The position numbers and the translations under genes were made by a program. A DNA stretch of 40,882 nucleotides from DATKWS01 sp035529435 (GTDB lineage: Bacteria > Krumholzibacteriota > Krumholzibacteriia > Krumholzibacteriales > Krumholzibacteriaceae), in NCBI GenBank assembly GCA_035529435.1, contig DATKWS010000129.1, positions 1 through 40,882 of the forward strand. Reading direction: 5' to 3'. This document shows positions 25,797 through 33,373 of this stretch, piece after piece. The notes beneath the pieces are model-generated. The model saw nothing but the letters and a program-made list of their open reading frames with translations. It was not told the DNA's origin and did no database searches. Numbering within the stretch: the first letter of the stretch is position 1; every line of letters begins with the position of its first letter.

Positions 25797-26108
25797 TTAT
25801 GCACCGAGCACCGTATCGACGATGCGGCGTACCGCCCGTTCTATCTCTGCCTTCTTTTTCTCTATCAGTTCGGAGCTGCCGCCCTTGACCTTGTCTATCT
25901 GGCGCGCCTTCTCCTCCTCCGCCTCTTTCTTCATCCGCGCTATCGTTTCCTGCGCCTCGTGGGCGGTATTCTGCCGGCGCTCCTCGATCAGTTCCCGGCT
26001 CCTCTTTTCGGCCTCGCGCACGATCCGCTGCGCATCCCCGCGTGCCTGGTCGACCTTCTCCCGGATCTCGCGCTCCGTTTCCATGATCTTTCTGACGATT
26101 TCCTTCAC
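25797..26108 (-). CDS. V/A-type ATP synthase subunit H/G (peripheral stalk)
   Basis: A 103-residue protein that is almost entirely one charged helix (EREIREKVDQARGDAQRIVREAEKRSRELIEE...), with the spaced alanines and charged residues of the right-handed coiled coil that subunit H/G forms with subunit E. The last 25 residues (IEKKKAEIERAVRRIVDTVLGA) match the conserved C terminus. It begins at GTG 26108 with AGGAGG 5 bases upstream. It is the first gene of the ATPase operon, about 40 bases downstream of the predicted transcription start. Confidence 0.88.
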   Translation of the reverse strand: MKEIVRKIMETEREIREKVDQARGDAQRIVREAEKRSRELIEERRQNTAHEAQETIARMKKEAEEEKARQIDKVKGGSSELIEKKKAEIERAVRRIVDTVLGA

Positions 26109-26155
26109 AATGCCTCCTGATGGCGAACGATCCGCGGAGGTTCAAGAATTGGAGT

Positions 26156-26184
26156 AGTATATAGGAGAGGGCGGGGAGTGTCAA
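26156..26184 (-). promoter_or_regulatory. Sigma70-type promoter of the V/A-ATPase operon
   Basis: On the minus strand TTGACA (26184-26179) and TATACT (26161-26156) are 17 bases apart, giving a full-consensus -35 and a near-consensus -10. Transcription should begin near 26149 and give a 40-base leader before subunit H. Such a strong, unadorned promoter suggests constitutive expression. Confidence 0.85.
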
Positions 26185-26250
26185 TGCCCGGGGGAGCGGA
26201 AATCCCAATTTCGTTGTCAGCACGAATACGGCCGATTGCACGGACCATAA

Positions 26251-26358
26251 ATATTGAGCCCTCTGGGTACCACTCCCAGAGGACTCACCCCCATGGGTCT
26301 TTCCACTCCGGCACCTGAAGGTGAATGCGGAGTCCCGATATCTCCGATTAACATCGGA
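26251..26358. ncRNA. Four-hairpin structured element, strand uncertain
   Basis: Four hairpins follow one another. TGAGCCCTCTGGG (26255-26267) pairs with CCCAGAGGACTCA (26275-26287), 12 of 13 positions. ACCC/GGGT lie at 26287-26298. ACTCCG/CGGAGT (26305-26310, 26328-26333) enclose CACCT/AGGTG. TCCGAT/ATCGGA (26343-26358) surround a TAAC loop. On the plus strand ATATTG (26251) could close a junction with CGATAT (26336-26341). On the minus strand the first stem gains a U-G pair and is followed by AUAUUUAU, so it could be a weak terminator for pepC. It may be a structured RNA or a palindromic repeat element; I recognise no known family. Confidence 0.45.
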
Positions 26359-26400
26359 TATAAGGTACTTTCGCATATATCATTCCAAAACGTGGACTAT

Positions 26401-26440
26401 CGTTCCTCATCGTTTCTCATCGCAACGTGTTGTTTCTCAT
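26401..26440. repeat. Three helically phased 10-bp repeats
   Basis: CGTTCCTCAT (26401-26410), CGTTTCTCAT (26411-26420) and TGTTTCTCAT (26431-26440) start 10 and 20 bases apart, so all three would face the same side of the DNA helix. Such phasing is typical of binding sites for a cooperative regulator. No gene starts close by on either strand, so the target is unclear. Confidence 0.45.
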
Positions 26441-26745
26441 GATCTTATATAAATAAAAATGGCTACGAAAACGGAAACGGTACAAGACTTATTGACGGGC
26501 ATGTAAAGATTCATTACCGCCAATACGGAACTCATTGAGCGGATTGAGGTAAAGACTGGTATAAAAAGATGACTGTGTAAAAATTATATGCCGCGGTATG
26601 GAAATGGCGTGAGTCTTATACCGTCGCACCATGATATTTTTTTTAATTTTCCGACGGCGCCGATTTCCATGAAAATGTCCGCGTACCCCACCCGGCGAAC
26701 ATCGCGATGGCCGAATCGCCGCTGCAGTGGCATGGCGCGGAATCC

Positions 26746-28149
26746 TCAGCGGAACGCCTCGCGCATCTGGTCCCATGCGGGGAGAATCTCCGGCTCGGTG
26801 TCGAGGAGGTCCAGAACGTCGCCGGGCAGGTACCGCTTGTGAATGATGACCGTGTAGACGTACTCGTCGAACCAATCGTCGTACATGGCCCAGCGTCCCT
26901 TGTCGCCCCGGTCGGTACCCCAGGAATTCTCTACGAGCCACTTGACCGGCTTTCCATCGTCGATATCGACGCCTATCAGCACCATGGCATGATTCGGCGT
27001 GCTCCCGCGATACTGGACCCGCTCCGCCTTTGTGAGTGCCGGATCGATGCCGAACAGCGCACCGTAATCGTACATGCCGACGGCAAGTATGCCGTGCTCA
27101 CCATCGTTCCCCTTACCGACATCGGCGGAGAACCATACCGGTTCGCCCTCCATGACGGCGTCGAGGGCGAATTTCTTGAGGTGCGCGATATCCATATTGA
27201 TGAAATCCATGTCGGGTGCACCGGTCATGTTCCGGCAGTACCTGATCCGGTAGTACTTCCCGTAGGGATGCGCAGGGTGATCGAATATCGAGACGTATTC
27301 CGACAGATCGACGCCGACCGCTTCCCGGTAGAACGACAGCGGTGTGTACTCCTGCTCGACGATGTTGTCGTCCTTGTCCTCGAAGCGCCACGTGAAACGC
27401 TCGGGTGGAACGCCCAAATGGAACGCCAGGATGCGGTACACATCCTTCAGCATCTCCTTCTTGAGATCATGGAGTGCGGACACCTCCTCCCCATCCGCGG
27501 CGAGACGGCGGAGTTTCGCCGCATCGCTCCGCATGAGCCGGTCGAGAAGGGCGTTCATGTTCTTCGTGCTGCTCGAGTGCTCCGTCTCGGGCATCACGCT
27601 CTTGGGGACCGCTCCATACTTGTCGATCAGGGTCACGACATACGACCACCACCCGCCGTCCGGCACGGGATTCTCCAGCAGGGTCTGCAGCTCGCGGTCG
27701 TCTATATCACGATCCCGCGTCTCTATGATCGCCTCGAGAAACATGTTGGCCTTCTCGAGCTTGTCCCAGAAAAAGAGATGGCTCTCCGAGAACTCGAAGT
27801 TCTCGATGTTGTACCGCTTCCTGACCGCCGGCCGCATGACGTTGAATCCGGCGAACAGCCAGCACCGGCCGCTCTGCTTCTGGTCCGTGATCCCCTTTGC
27901 ATCGAGCTTGAAATCGTACACATCGTCGTGATGCAGCAGAATTTCCCGGTTGTACGTGAGCTTGCGTGTGTCGTTGTTGTTCGTGACCGCGTTGAGGAGG
28001 GCCCGTGCGCCCGCGTCGAGCTCGAAGGACTCCCTCAGCTCTTTGATCTCGCCGGGCGAGAGCCCCGTGGCCCCCTCCGCGAAGGCGGCGCAGGCGGCGA
28101 TCACCACGATGACGACGGCGAGAACGGCGGCGGGACGACTGGATAGCAT
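26746..28149 (-). CDS. Exported aminopeptidase C / bleomycin hydrolase-type cysteine peptidase (C1B)
   Basis: A papain-fold peptidase of about 467 residues. The catalytic cysteine is C96 in DQKQSGRCWLFAGFN; the glutamine of the oxyanion hole is in the same motif. The catalytic histidine is in TPNHAMVLIGVD and the asparagine in LVENSWG, all in PepC order. Unlike cytoplasmic PepC it has a clear signal peptide (RPAAVLAVVIVVIAACAAFA), as in the exported C1B enzymes of Bacteroidota. I chose the second ATG (28149) because AGGAG lies 9 bases before it but only 3 before ATG 28155. It removes N-terminal residues from peptides in the periplasm. It lies 74 bases after batE on the same strand, so it may be the last gene of the moxR-bat operon. 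Confidence 0.92.
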   Translation of the reverse strand: MLSSRPAAVLAVVIVVIAACAAFAEGATGLSPGEIKELRESFELDAGARALLNAVTNNNDTRKLTYNREILLHHDDVYDFKLDAKGITDQKQSGRCWLFAGFNVMRPAVRKRYNIENFEFSESHLFFWDKLEKANMFLEAIIETRDRDIDDRELQTLLENPVPDGGWWSYVVTLIDKYGAVPKSVMPETEHSSSTKNMNALLDRLMRSDAAKLRRLAADGEEVSALHDLKKEMLKDVYRILAFHLGVPPERFTWRFEDKDDNIVEQEYTPLSFYREAVGVDLSEYVSIFDHPAHPYGKYYRIRYCRNMTGAPDMDFINMDIAHLKKFALDAVMEGEPVWFSADVGKGNDGEHGILAVGMYDYGALFGIDPALTKAERVQYRGSTPNHAMVLIGVDIDDGKPVKWLVENSWGTDRGDKGRWAMYDDWFDEYVYTVIIHKRYLPGDVLDLLDTEPEILPAWDQMREAFR

Positions 28150-28222
28150 GTGCATTCACTCCTTTCTGACAGGTCGACGGGAAGTGCTTCGTGCCGGGCC
28201 GGCGGTGCGGCACCCGGGCCGA

Positions 28223-29065
28223 TCATTCGAGTACGAGCTCGCCGCTGGCCGCGGGCAGCCAGCACCGGGCACCGTCCTCGAGCTCGACGTGCAACCAGCC
28301 GGTCCGCCGCGTCAAGAGGCTGAACTCCGTTCCCGCGTGCAGCGGTTCGGTGAAGCTCGGCTCGTATGTCTCTGCGTCCCCCTTGCGGGCGACAACCTGA
28401 TCCGCCACGATCACGCCGTCCGATTTGCGGGCGAGGCTCACCGACTCGACGATTAGCGATGCCAGGAACAGTGCGCTCACGAGGGCCGATACCACCAGTA
28501 GGAGGCGCATGCCGCCCCTCTTGGTGAAGAGCAGCACCGCGGCACAGACCCACACGAGCGCGAACGCATAACTGAAGATCGCGAGGCGCACGTTCGATGG
28601 AACGTCGTAGTGGAGGAAAAAGAGCGTCTTGAATACCTTCTCGGCCTGTTTTCTCTCGATCGAATCCTCCCGCCTGCTGCGGGCGAATTCGAGGTTCTGC
28701 TTGAGATTCGGATCATTCGGCATATACAGTGCCGCCCGCCTGTAGTTGAGGATGGCGCGGCCGATATCACCCCACCTGAAGTATGCGTTTCCGAGATTGT
28801 AGTACAGCCTGCCGTTGCGTACGCCCCCCTCGTCGATGATACGTTCGAAGTGCATGATCGATTTCTGGTACACGTTGAGCGCCTCATCCGGCTTGGTCTG
28901 GTCGAGGGCCATCGCCCTGCGGAAGCTCTCCTCCGCCTCGGCGAGGTGATGCTGCATTTCCGGCAGCGGCAAGTCCCCGCAGGGAGCGGTCGCCGGTGCG
29001 ATACAGACGAGGACCACGGCGATGACCGCGGAATTCAATGCAATCCGTATGGATCTCCGTTTCAT
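28223..29065 (-). CDS. batE: BatE-like protein: TPR, membrane segments, SH3-type domain
   Basis: A 280-residue envelope protein. A signal peptide or N-terminal anchor is followed by TPR repeats (EAEESFRRAMALDQTKPDEAL; GRLYYNLGNAYFRWGDIGRAILNYRRAALYMPNDPNLKQNLEFAR). Two membrane helices follow (LAIFSYAFALVWVCAAVLLF and MRLLLVVSALVSALFLASLIV). The C-terminal bacterial SH3-type domain ends in AGTEFSLLTRRTGWLHVELEDGARCWLPAASGELVLE. This order is that of BatE in Bat (Bacteroides aerotolerance) operons. Its ATG overlaps the batD stop by four bases (ATGA), so the two are translationally coupled. Confidence 0.88.
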   Translation of the reverse strand: MKRRSIRIALNSAVIAVVLVCIAPATAPCGDLPLPEMQHHLAEAEESFRRAMALDQTKPDEALNVYQKSIMHFERIIDEGGVRNGRLYYNLGNAYFRWGDIGRAILNYRRAALYMPNDPNLKQNLEFARSRREDSIERKQAEKVFKTLFFLHYDVPSNVRLAIFSYAFALVWVCAAVLLFTKRGGMRLLLVVSALVSALFLASLIVESVSLARKSDGVIVADQVVARKGDAETYEPSFTEPLHAGTEFSLLTRRTGWLHVELEDGARCWLPAASGELVLE

Positions 29066-31026
29066 AGGCTCCTGTCCAGTTTCCGTGAGGCCTCCATGAC
29101 CCGTGCGATGAGATCCTCGCGGTTCAGCGTATCTGATGCACCGCCCGCGTAGGTGCCCGCCTCGCAGGTCCCGATTGCCTCCCGCACGTCGCGTATCACC
29201 TCACCGGGGACGCCGCGTTCCCCGAGCAGCCGTTCCGCGTCCATCGCGGTCAGTGTGGAGCCGGGGCGTCTCAACTTGTCGCCGAGATACTCGCGAAGCG
29301 CATCCATGACGCGGCGGCACAGATCGGACTGGGAAATATCCCCGTCACGGGCCACCACGTCGAGGTCGGTTCGCAGGCGCTTGAGGGCCCCGCGCGCGCG
29401 GCGCGCTTCGGGATCGGCGGCCCGGCGCCGTGCGGCCATGGTGCCGAAGAGCAGAATCAGGTACAGCACCGGCGGAAGCACGATGACGGCAATACGGGAA
29501 CGGTCGAGAAGAATCGTACCGAGGCCGATCGACTGCGGTGTCAGGAGGTCCTGCCCTTCGTAATTGTAGGCGATCCCCTCCTTCCACCGCGCCACCGGCG
29601 TCCCCGATGGTGCCTGCTCGATCCCCTCGGCGTCGAGTGCCGTGACGACCTTGGTCTCGTGTACCGTGATGGGGATCGGTTTCGAGCTCGTTACCCGGTA
29701 CCGTCCCTCCGTCGTATCGAAATAGACGAGCTGGATCGGCGGTATCTCCTTCACCGACGGGAGCTTGGCCCGTATCGTCTGTGTGAAAACCTTGCGTTTC
29801 TCCTCGACCGTGCCGTCGGCGCGGTCATCGGGGATCTTGAAGTTTTCGGCGAGATCATCCTGATCGCCGAGCGGCGGCAGATCGACGCTCCCAAGGTAGT
29901 CGGGCCCCTCGAGCGTTATGCTGAGGGTGATGGGATCCCCCACGTTGACCTCGGTCGGCTCGGCGGACGTCGAGATGCGGTACTCACCGACATGTCCGAA
30001 GAATCCGTCGGGACGCCCCTCGAACGGCAGCTCCTTGACGTGCAGGGCCAGCCGGTTGGATGGGATCACGTACTTCTTGACCCGCTCACGCTTGAAACTG
30101 AAAAAATCATCCGAGAAGAAATCGTTGAACATGTCGCGGTTGCTGCGGAATCCGCCTCCCGACTCGCATGCGACGATGACCTCGGGGATGTCGAAATCTC
30201 CCGCGCGCTTCGGTATGAGCGCCTTGCGGAAGGTGAGTGTCGCGTAACTCTCTCCGTCGAGCATTCCCCGATCCTTCACCGCGATGACCTCTCCGCCGGT
30301 GAGCGGAATGCGGAAGTACTTCTTGTTCCGGTCGATCTCGACCTCGGGATTCTCGAAAACGAAGTCGGTGCTTTCGAGGAGCGGCGCGATGAAACTGAAA
30401 TTCTGAACATCCTGGCGGAGATACCAGGTCACGGTCAGAATCACCGGCTCGCCGACGTAGCATATCCCGCGCGAGAGCGTGATGCGTACCTTGAAATAAT
30501 CGGTCTCTTCCGGCGCCCGGGCCGTAATGGCAACCGCGTCGGTGATGAACGCCTTTCCCTCCACCGTGACCGTGATGGGGGCTATGGTGAGCCTGCCGAC
30601 GCGCTTCGGCGTCAGCTGGTACGAGAATACGAATCCTTTCTGCACCGTGCGGCTCCAGCGCCCGTTGATGAACGATATCGATTGGCTGCTGTTGTTCGAA
30701 CCGCCGCGGAACTCGACGACGAAGTCGTTCTCCAGTGATGAGAGATCGGGGTCCGCGGCGCGGTCCGCGCCGTCGACCACGAGCTGCATCAGGAACGATT
30801 CCCCCATGTACACATCCCGCGTCTCGAGCTCGACTCTGACCGACACCTGCTGCGCGGCGGCCGGGAAGGGGAGAAAGACGGTCAGGGCAACGACGAGAAA
30901 CACCGCAGCGACGGTCCCCCACGCGGATGCCGCCCTATCCGAACGGGCGGCGTGGGTGCCGTGATTCTCCGGTGGAGGGGCCGCCGCCGTCTCCCGCACC
31001 ATTCCGTATCGTTTTCGCTCCGGCAT
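29062..31026 (-). CDS. batD: BatD-like protein (oxygen tolerance family)
   Basis: A protein of about 654 residues with an N-terminal signal anchor (VAAVFLVVALTVFLPFPAAAQ) and several tandem beta-sandwich domains typical of BatD: VRVELETRDVYMGESFLMQLVVDG, then repeated RITLSRGICYVGEPVILTVTWYLR and LSITLEGPDYLG-type strands. A membrane helix near the C terminus (IAVIVLPPVLYLILLFGTMAA) precedes a cytoplasmic helical tail with LCRRVMDALREYLGDKL. BatD is thought to bind surface or periplasmic partners for the BatA/BatB VWA proteins. ATG 31026 is chosen because AGGA lies 8 bases upstream; ATG 31035 is an alternative. The open frame continues far upstream only as the shadow of the poly-glutamine part of batC. 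Confidence 0.9.
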   Translation of the reverse strand: MPERKRYGMVRETAAAPPPENHGTHAARSDRAASAWGTVAAVFLVVALTVFLPFPAAAQQVSVRVELETRDVYMGESFLMQLVVDGADRAADPDLSSLENDFVVEFRGGSNNSSQSISFINGRWSRTVQKGFVFSYQLTPKRVGRLTIAPITVTVEGKAFITDAVAITARAPEETDYFKVRITLSRGICYVGEPVILTVTWYLRQDVQNFSFIAPLLESTDFVFENPEVEIDRNKKYFRIPLTGGEVIAVKDRGMLDGESYATLTFRKALIPKRAGDFDIPEVIVACESGGGFRSNRDMFNDFFSDDFFSFKRERVKKYVIPSNRLALHVKELPFEGRPDGFFGHVGEYRISTSAEPTEVNVGDPITLSITLEGPDYLGSVDLPPLGDQDDLAENFKIPDDRADGTVEEKRKVFTQTIRAKLPSVKEIPPIQLVYFDTTEGRYRVTSSKPIPITVHETKVVTALDAEGIEQAPSGTPVARWKEGIAYNYEGQDLLTPQSIGLGTILLDRSRIAVIVLPPVLYLILLFGTMAARRRAADPEARRARGALKRLRTDLDVVARDGDISQSDLCRRVMDALREYLGDKLRRPGSTLTAMDAERLLGERGVPGEVIRDVREAIGTCEAGTYAGGASDTLNREDLIARVMEASRKLDRSL

Positions 31027-31102
31027 ATGATTCATCCTGTTCACCACGCAAAGATACCGAACGGGGCGTCCCGTATCAACCCCGTCGCGCACGGACGCGG
31101 TG

Positions 31103-32287
31103 CTACCAATCCTTGTCGACCGAACGATAACCCTGCCCGGCCTTGTGTTGTTTCTCCTTGTTCTCCTTCTCCTCCTCGAGGATTCCCTGGGCCGTCTCGT
31201 TCTGCCGTTCCTGCTGTTCCACCTGCTGTTGTTCCTGCTGTTGTTGCTGCTGCTGTTGCTGCTGCTGTTGCTGCTGTTCGCCCTCCTGCGGTTGATCCTG
31301 TCCCTGGGACCCATCCTGATCCTTCGTCAGTGCCTCGAGCGCCTTTTTCAGCTGATAGAGCGAATGTTCCTGTTCTCCGGCGGCCCGTTCGGGTTGCCGC
31401 GCGGCGAGCCTCTCAAAAGCGACGTTCTGATCGACGAGCGATGAATCGAGGTGGGAGGCGGCCTTCTCGACCGGAGGAGGTATCGAATCGGGAAACATCG
31501 CATGCAGCGAGTCCTGCACGGCGGCGGTGCCGGCGGCGATACCTTCCTGCCGCTTTTCCACGTTCCGGAGATCATCGATCCAGCGTTTCGAATTCTTGTC
31601 CGGTGCCGCGCCGAGCTCCGTGCTCGCCGCGGCGGCCTCCTCCTGGCTCCGGATAAGGGCGCGGAGGGAATCGATAACCGCCTGCAGCCGTTGCTGCTGC
31701 TGTTGCATCTGCTCCTTCTGCTTCTGTATCTTATCGAGGAGGTCCTTGATGATGAGACGCGCCACCTCGATGTTGTGCGCCGCCTCGTTCATGTTCGGAT
31801 CCTTCCCGAGGGCCGTGGTGTAGAGCTGGACGCTCTCCTGGAAAAACTCGAGGGCCTTTTCCATATCGCCGTCGACCTGGCGCTCACCCTGCCGGAACGC
31901 GCAGTTCCCCGTGTTGTACCAGGCCTTCGCCTCGAGGGAGAGATCCTTCGCCTTCAGGGCCGCGTCACCGTACCGCTCGCGTGCAGCGTCATATTCTTTT
32001 TTCCGGTAGTAGGCATTCCCCAAATTGAACGCGACGATGGGGGATTCCGGCGCACCGACCGACGCCTTGTCGTAATACTCGATGGCCCTGTCGAACTCCT
32101 CGCCGGCATAGCTCTTGTTGCCCCGGTCGACGAGCCTGGCGGGGGAATCGGCGAAGGCAGGGACGACCGCCATGCACAGCGTGAGTGCGATACCCGCGCA
32201 GATTATCATGGAAGAAAGGGTACGCTCCGGAGCGGCGCGCCGACCCTTCCCGCCTACCGCCATTCTCCCCATGCCGCGCATGCTCAT
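31103..32287 (-). CDS. batC: BatC-like TPR protein with poly-glutamine tail
   Basis: A 394-residue exported or anchored protein with an N-terminal hydrophobic segment (SMIICAGIALTLCMAVVPAFA). TPR repeats cover about residues 50-165 (LVDRGNKSYAGEEFDRAIEYYDKA; PIVAFNLGNAYYRKKEYDAARERYGDAA; AWYNTGNCAFRQG). A coiled-coil middle (KIQKQKEQMQQQQQRLQAVID) leads to a C-terminal low-complexity region with 14 consecutive glutamines and further Q-rich blocks. BatC proteins end in similar charged, Q/N-rich tails. Its ATG overlaps the batB stop (ATGA), with a GGAGG-rich stretch upstream. TPR domains suggest a scaffold for the BatA/BatB/BatD assembly. Confidence 0.88.
   Translation of the reverse strand: MSMRGMGRMAVGGKGRRAAPERTLSSMIICAGIALTLCMAVVPAFADSPARLVDRGNKSYAGEEFDRAIEYYDKASVGAPESPIVAFNLGNAYYRKKEYDAARERYGDAALKAKDLSLEAKAWYNTGNCAFRQGERQVDGDMEKALEFFQESVQLYTTALGKDPNMNEAAHNIEVARLIIKDLLDKIQKQKEQMQQQQQRLQAVIDSLRALIRSQEEAAAASTELGAAPDKNSKRWIDDLRNVEKRQEGIAAGTAAVQDSLHAMFPDSIPPPVEKAASHLDSSLVDQNVAFERLAARQPERAAGEQEHSLYQLKKALEALTKDQDGSQGQDQPQEGEQQQQQQQQQQQQQQEQQQVEQQERQNETAQGILEEEKENKEKQHKAGQGYRSVDKDW
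31235..31276 (-). repeat. Glutamine codon tract (14 CAG/CAA) in batC
   Basis: Fourteen consecutive glutamine codons, a mixture of CAG and CAA, encode the central part of the Q-rich tail. The mixed codons reduce replication slippage, so selection for the peptide, not a phase-variable repeat, is the simpler reading. Confidence 0.8.
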
Positions 32288-33297
32288 CCCACCACCCTCC
32301 TCCGCTCTCCCACCAGCATCTCGACCAGCAACAGAAAGATCGCGATCGAGACGAATATCTGGAATTTCTCCTCGTAGAGCTTCACCGTCTTCGATTCGAT
32401 CTCACGTTTCTCCTCACCGGCGATCAGCTTCGTGTACACGTCCCCGAGATCGATCGTGCCCGTCGCCACGTTGAGGTACCGGCCTCCCGGCGTCTGGTTG
32501 ACCATCTTGCGCAGGGTCGCCGCGCCGAGCTTGCTCCACACCTCACGTCCCTGGTAGGTCATGAAGGTCCGCTTGCCGTTCTCGTCGGTGATGGGTATGC
32601 GCTTCCCCTGGATCTCGTCGCCGAGACCGACGGCGATGATCCGGATCCCGCGGTCCCCCACCTCCTCCGCCGCCTCGACGGGGAACGATTCATGATCCTC
32701 CCCGTCGGTGATCAGTATGATATCCTTGTACTTCTTCTCCTGATCATCGAACGCCTCGTCCAGGGCCTTGCGTACCGCATCACCGATCATCGTGCCGCCG
32801 CGTGAGGCGCTCGTGATATTTACATCATCGAGCATCAGCTTGAAGAATCCGTAATCCATCGTGAGGGGACATTTCAGCACGGCGGAACCGGCGAAGACGA
32901 CGAGCCCCACGCGATCACCCTGGAGCCGTTCGATCATATCGGTGATGGCGAGCTTCGCACGTTCGAGCCTGTTCGGGGCGAGATCCTCGGCCAGCATGCT
33001 CCTCGAGACATCGAGGACGAACACGATGTCCCGCCCGCGGCGCTCCACCGTGCGTGGCTTGGGATTCCATGCCGGCCTGGCGAGAGAGAGTATTACGAAG
33101 ACGACGCCGAGAACGATCAGGACGGCCTTCCACCATCTGCCCGCCGGATTGACGGACAGCACGAGCCGGTCGAGGATATCCGCTTCGACGAACAGGCGTA
33201 CCGCGCGCCTGCGCCTGTGGGCGGCCCATGCATACAGGACGAGGATCGCCGGCACGAGCCACAGCAGCGAGAGCATCTTCACGTTTCCGAGATGCAT
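32284..33297 (-). CDS. batB: BatB-like VWA domain membrane protein
   Basis: A protein of about 337 residues with two N-terminal membrane helices (LSLLWLVPAILVLYAWAA and WKAVLIVLGVVFVILSLARP), a von Willebrand A domain and a C-terminal membrane helix (FQIFVSIAIFLLLVEMLVG). The metal-ion-dependent adhesion site is intact: DVSRS in VFVLDVSRSM, a later threonine in RGGTMIGDAV and the aspartate in ILITDGEDH. ATG 33297 is preferred because AAGGA lies 5 bases before it and it gives the family start (HLGNVKMLSLLWLVP). The frame also permits ATG 33348, 17 residues longer. It is coupled to batC by ATGA overlap and probably forms heteromeric VWA complexes with BatA. Confidence 0.9.
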   Translation of the reverse strand: MHLGNVKMLSLLWLVPAILVLYAWAAHRRRRAVRLFVEADILDRLVLSVNPAGRWWKAVLIVLGVVFVILSLARPAWNPKPRTVERRGRDIVFVLDVSRSMLAEDLAPNRLERAKLAITDMIERLQGDRVGLVVFAGSAVLKCPLTMDYGFFKLMLDDVNITSASRGGTMIGDAVRKALDEAFDDQEKKYKDIILITDGEDHESFPVEAAEEVGDRGIRIIAVGLGDEIQGKRIPITDENGKRTFMTYQGREVWSKLGAATLRKMVNQTPGGRYLNVATGTIDLGDVYTKLIAGEEKREIESKTVKLYEEKFQIFVSIAIFLLLVEMLVGERRRVVG

Positions 33298-33373
33298 GAT
33301 CTTCCTTGCCCCGTCCTCCCCCGGGGTCATCGTCCGGTCCTTGTCCATCACGCGCCGGGTGGCGCATCCCGCC

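Larger units (their letters stand above)
26109..26745. other. Long non-coding region between pepC and the ATPase operon
   Basis: No convincing gene lies in these roughly 640 bases, which are clearly richer in A and T than the surrounding genes from about 26390 on. They hold the ATPase promoter, a four-hairpin element (26251-26358), three phased ATGAGAAACG-type repeats (26401-26440), an AT-rich stretch (26441-26460) and a run of nine T residues near 26635-26644 without a well-placed stem. No clear terminator for pepC is seen. Confidence 0.6.

Noticed and set aside
26581..26660. Terminator with the run of nine T residues
   Set aside because: The nearest stem (CGGTAT/ATACCG) has an 18-base loop and lies about 14 bases before the T-run; on the other strand the order is reversed.
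31235..31276. Phase-variable microsatellite
   Set aside because: The triplet tract mixes CAG and CAA and is in-frame, so slippage would not switch the gene off.
31100..31444. Poly-leucine open frame on the plus strand
   Set aside because: It is the complement of the glutamine codon tract in batC (CTG/TTG read as Leu).
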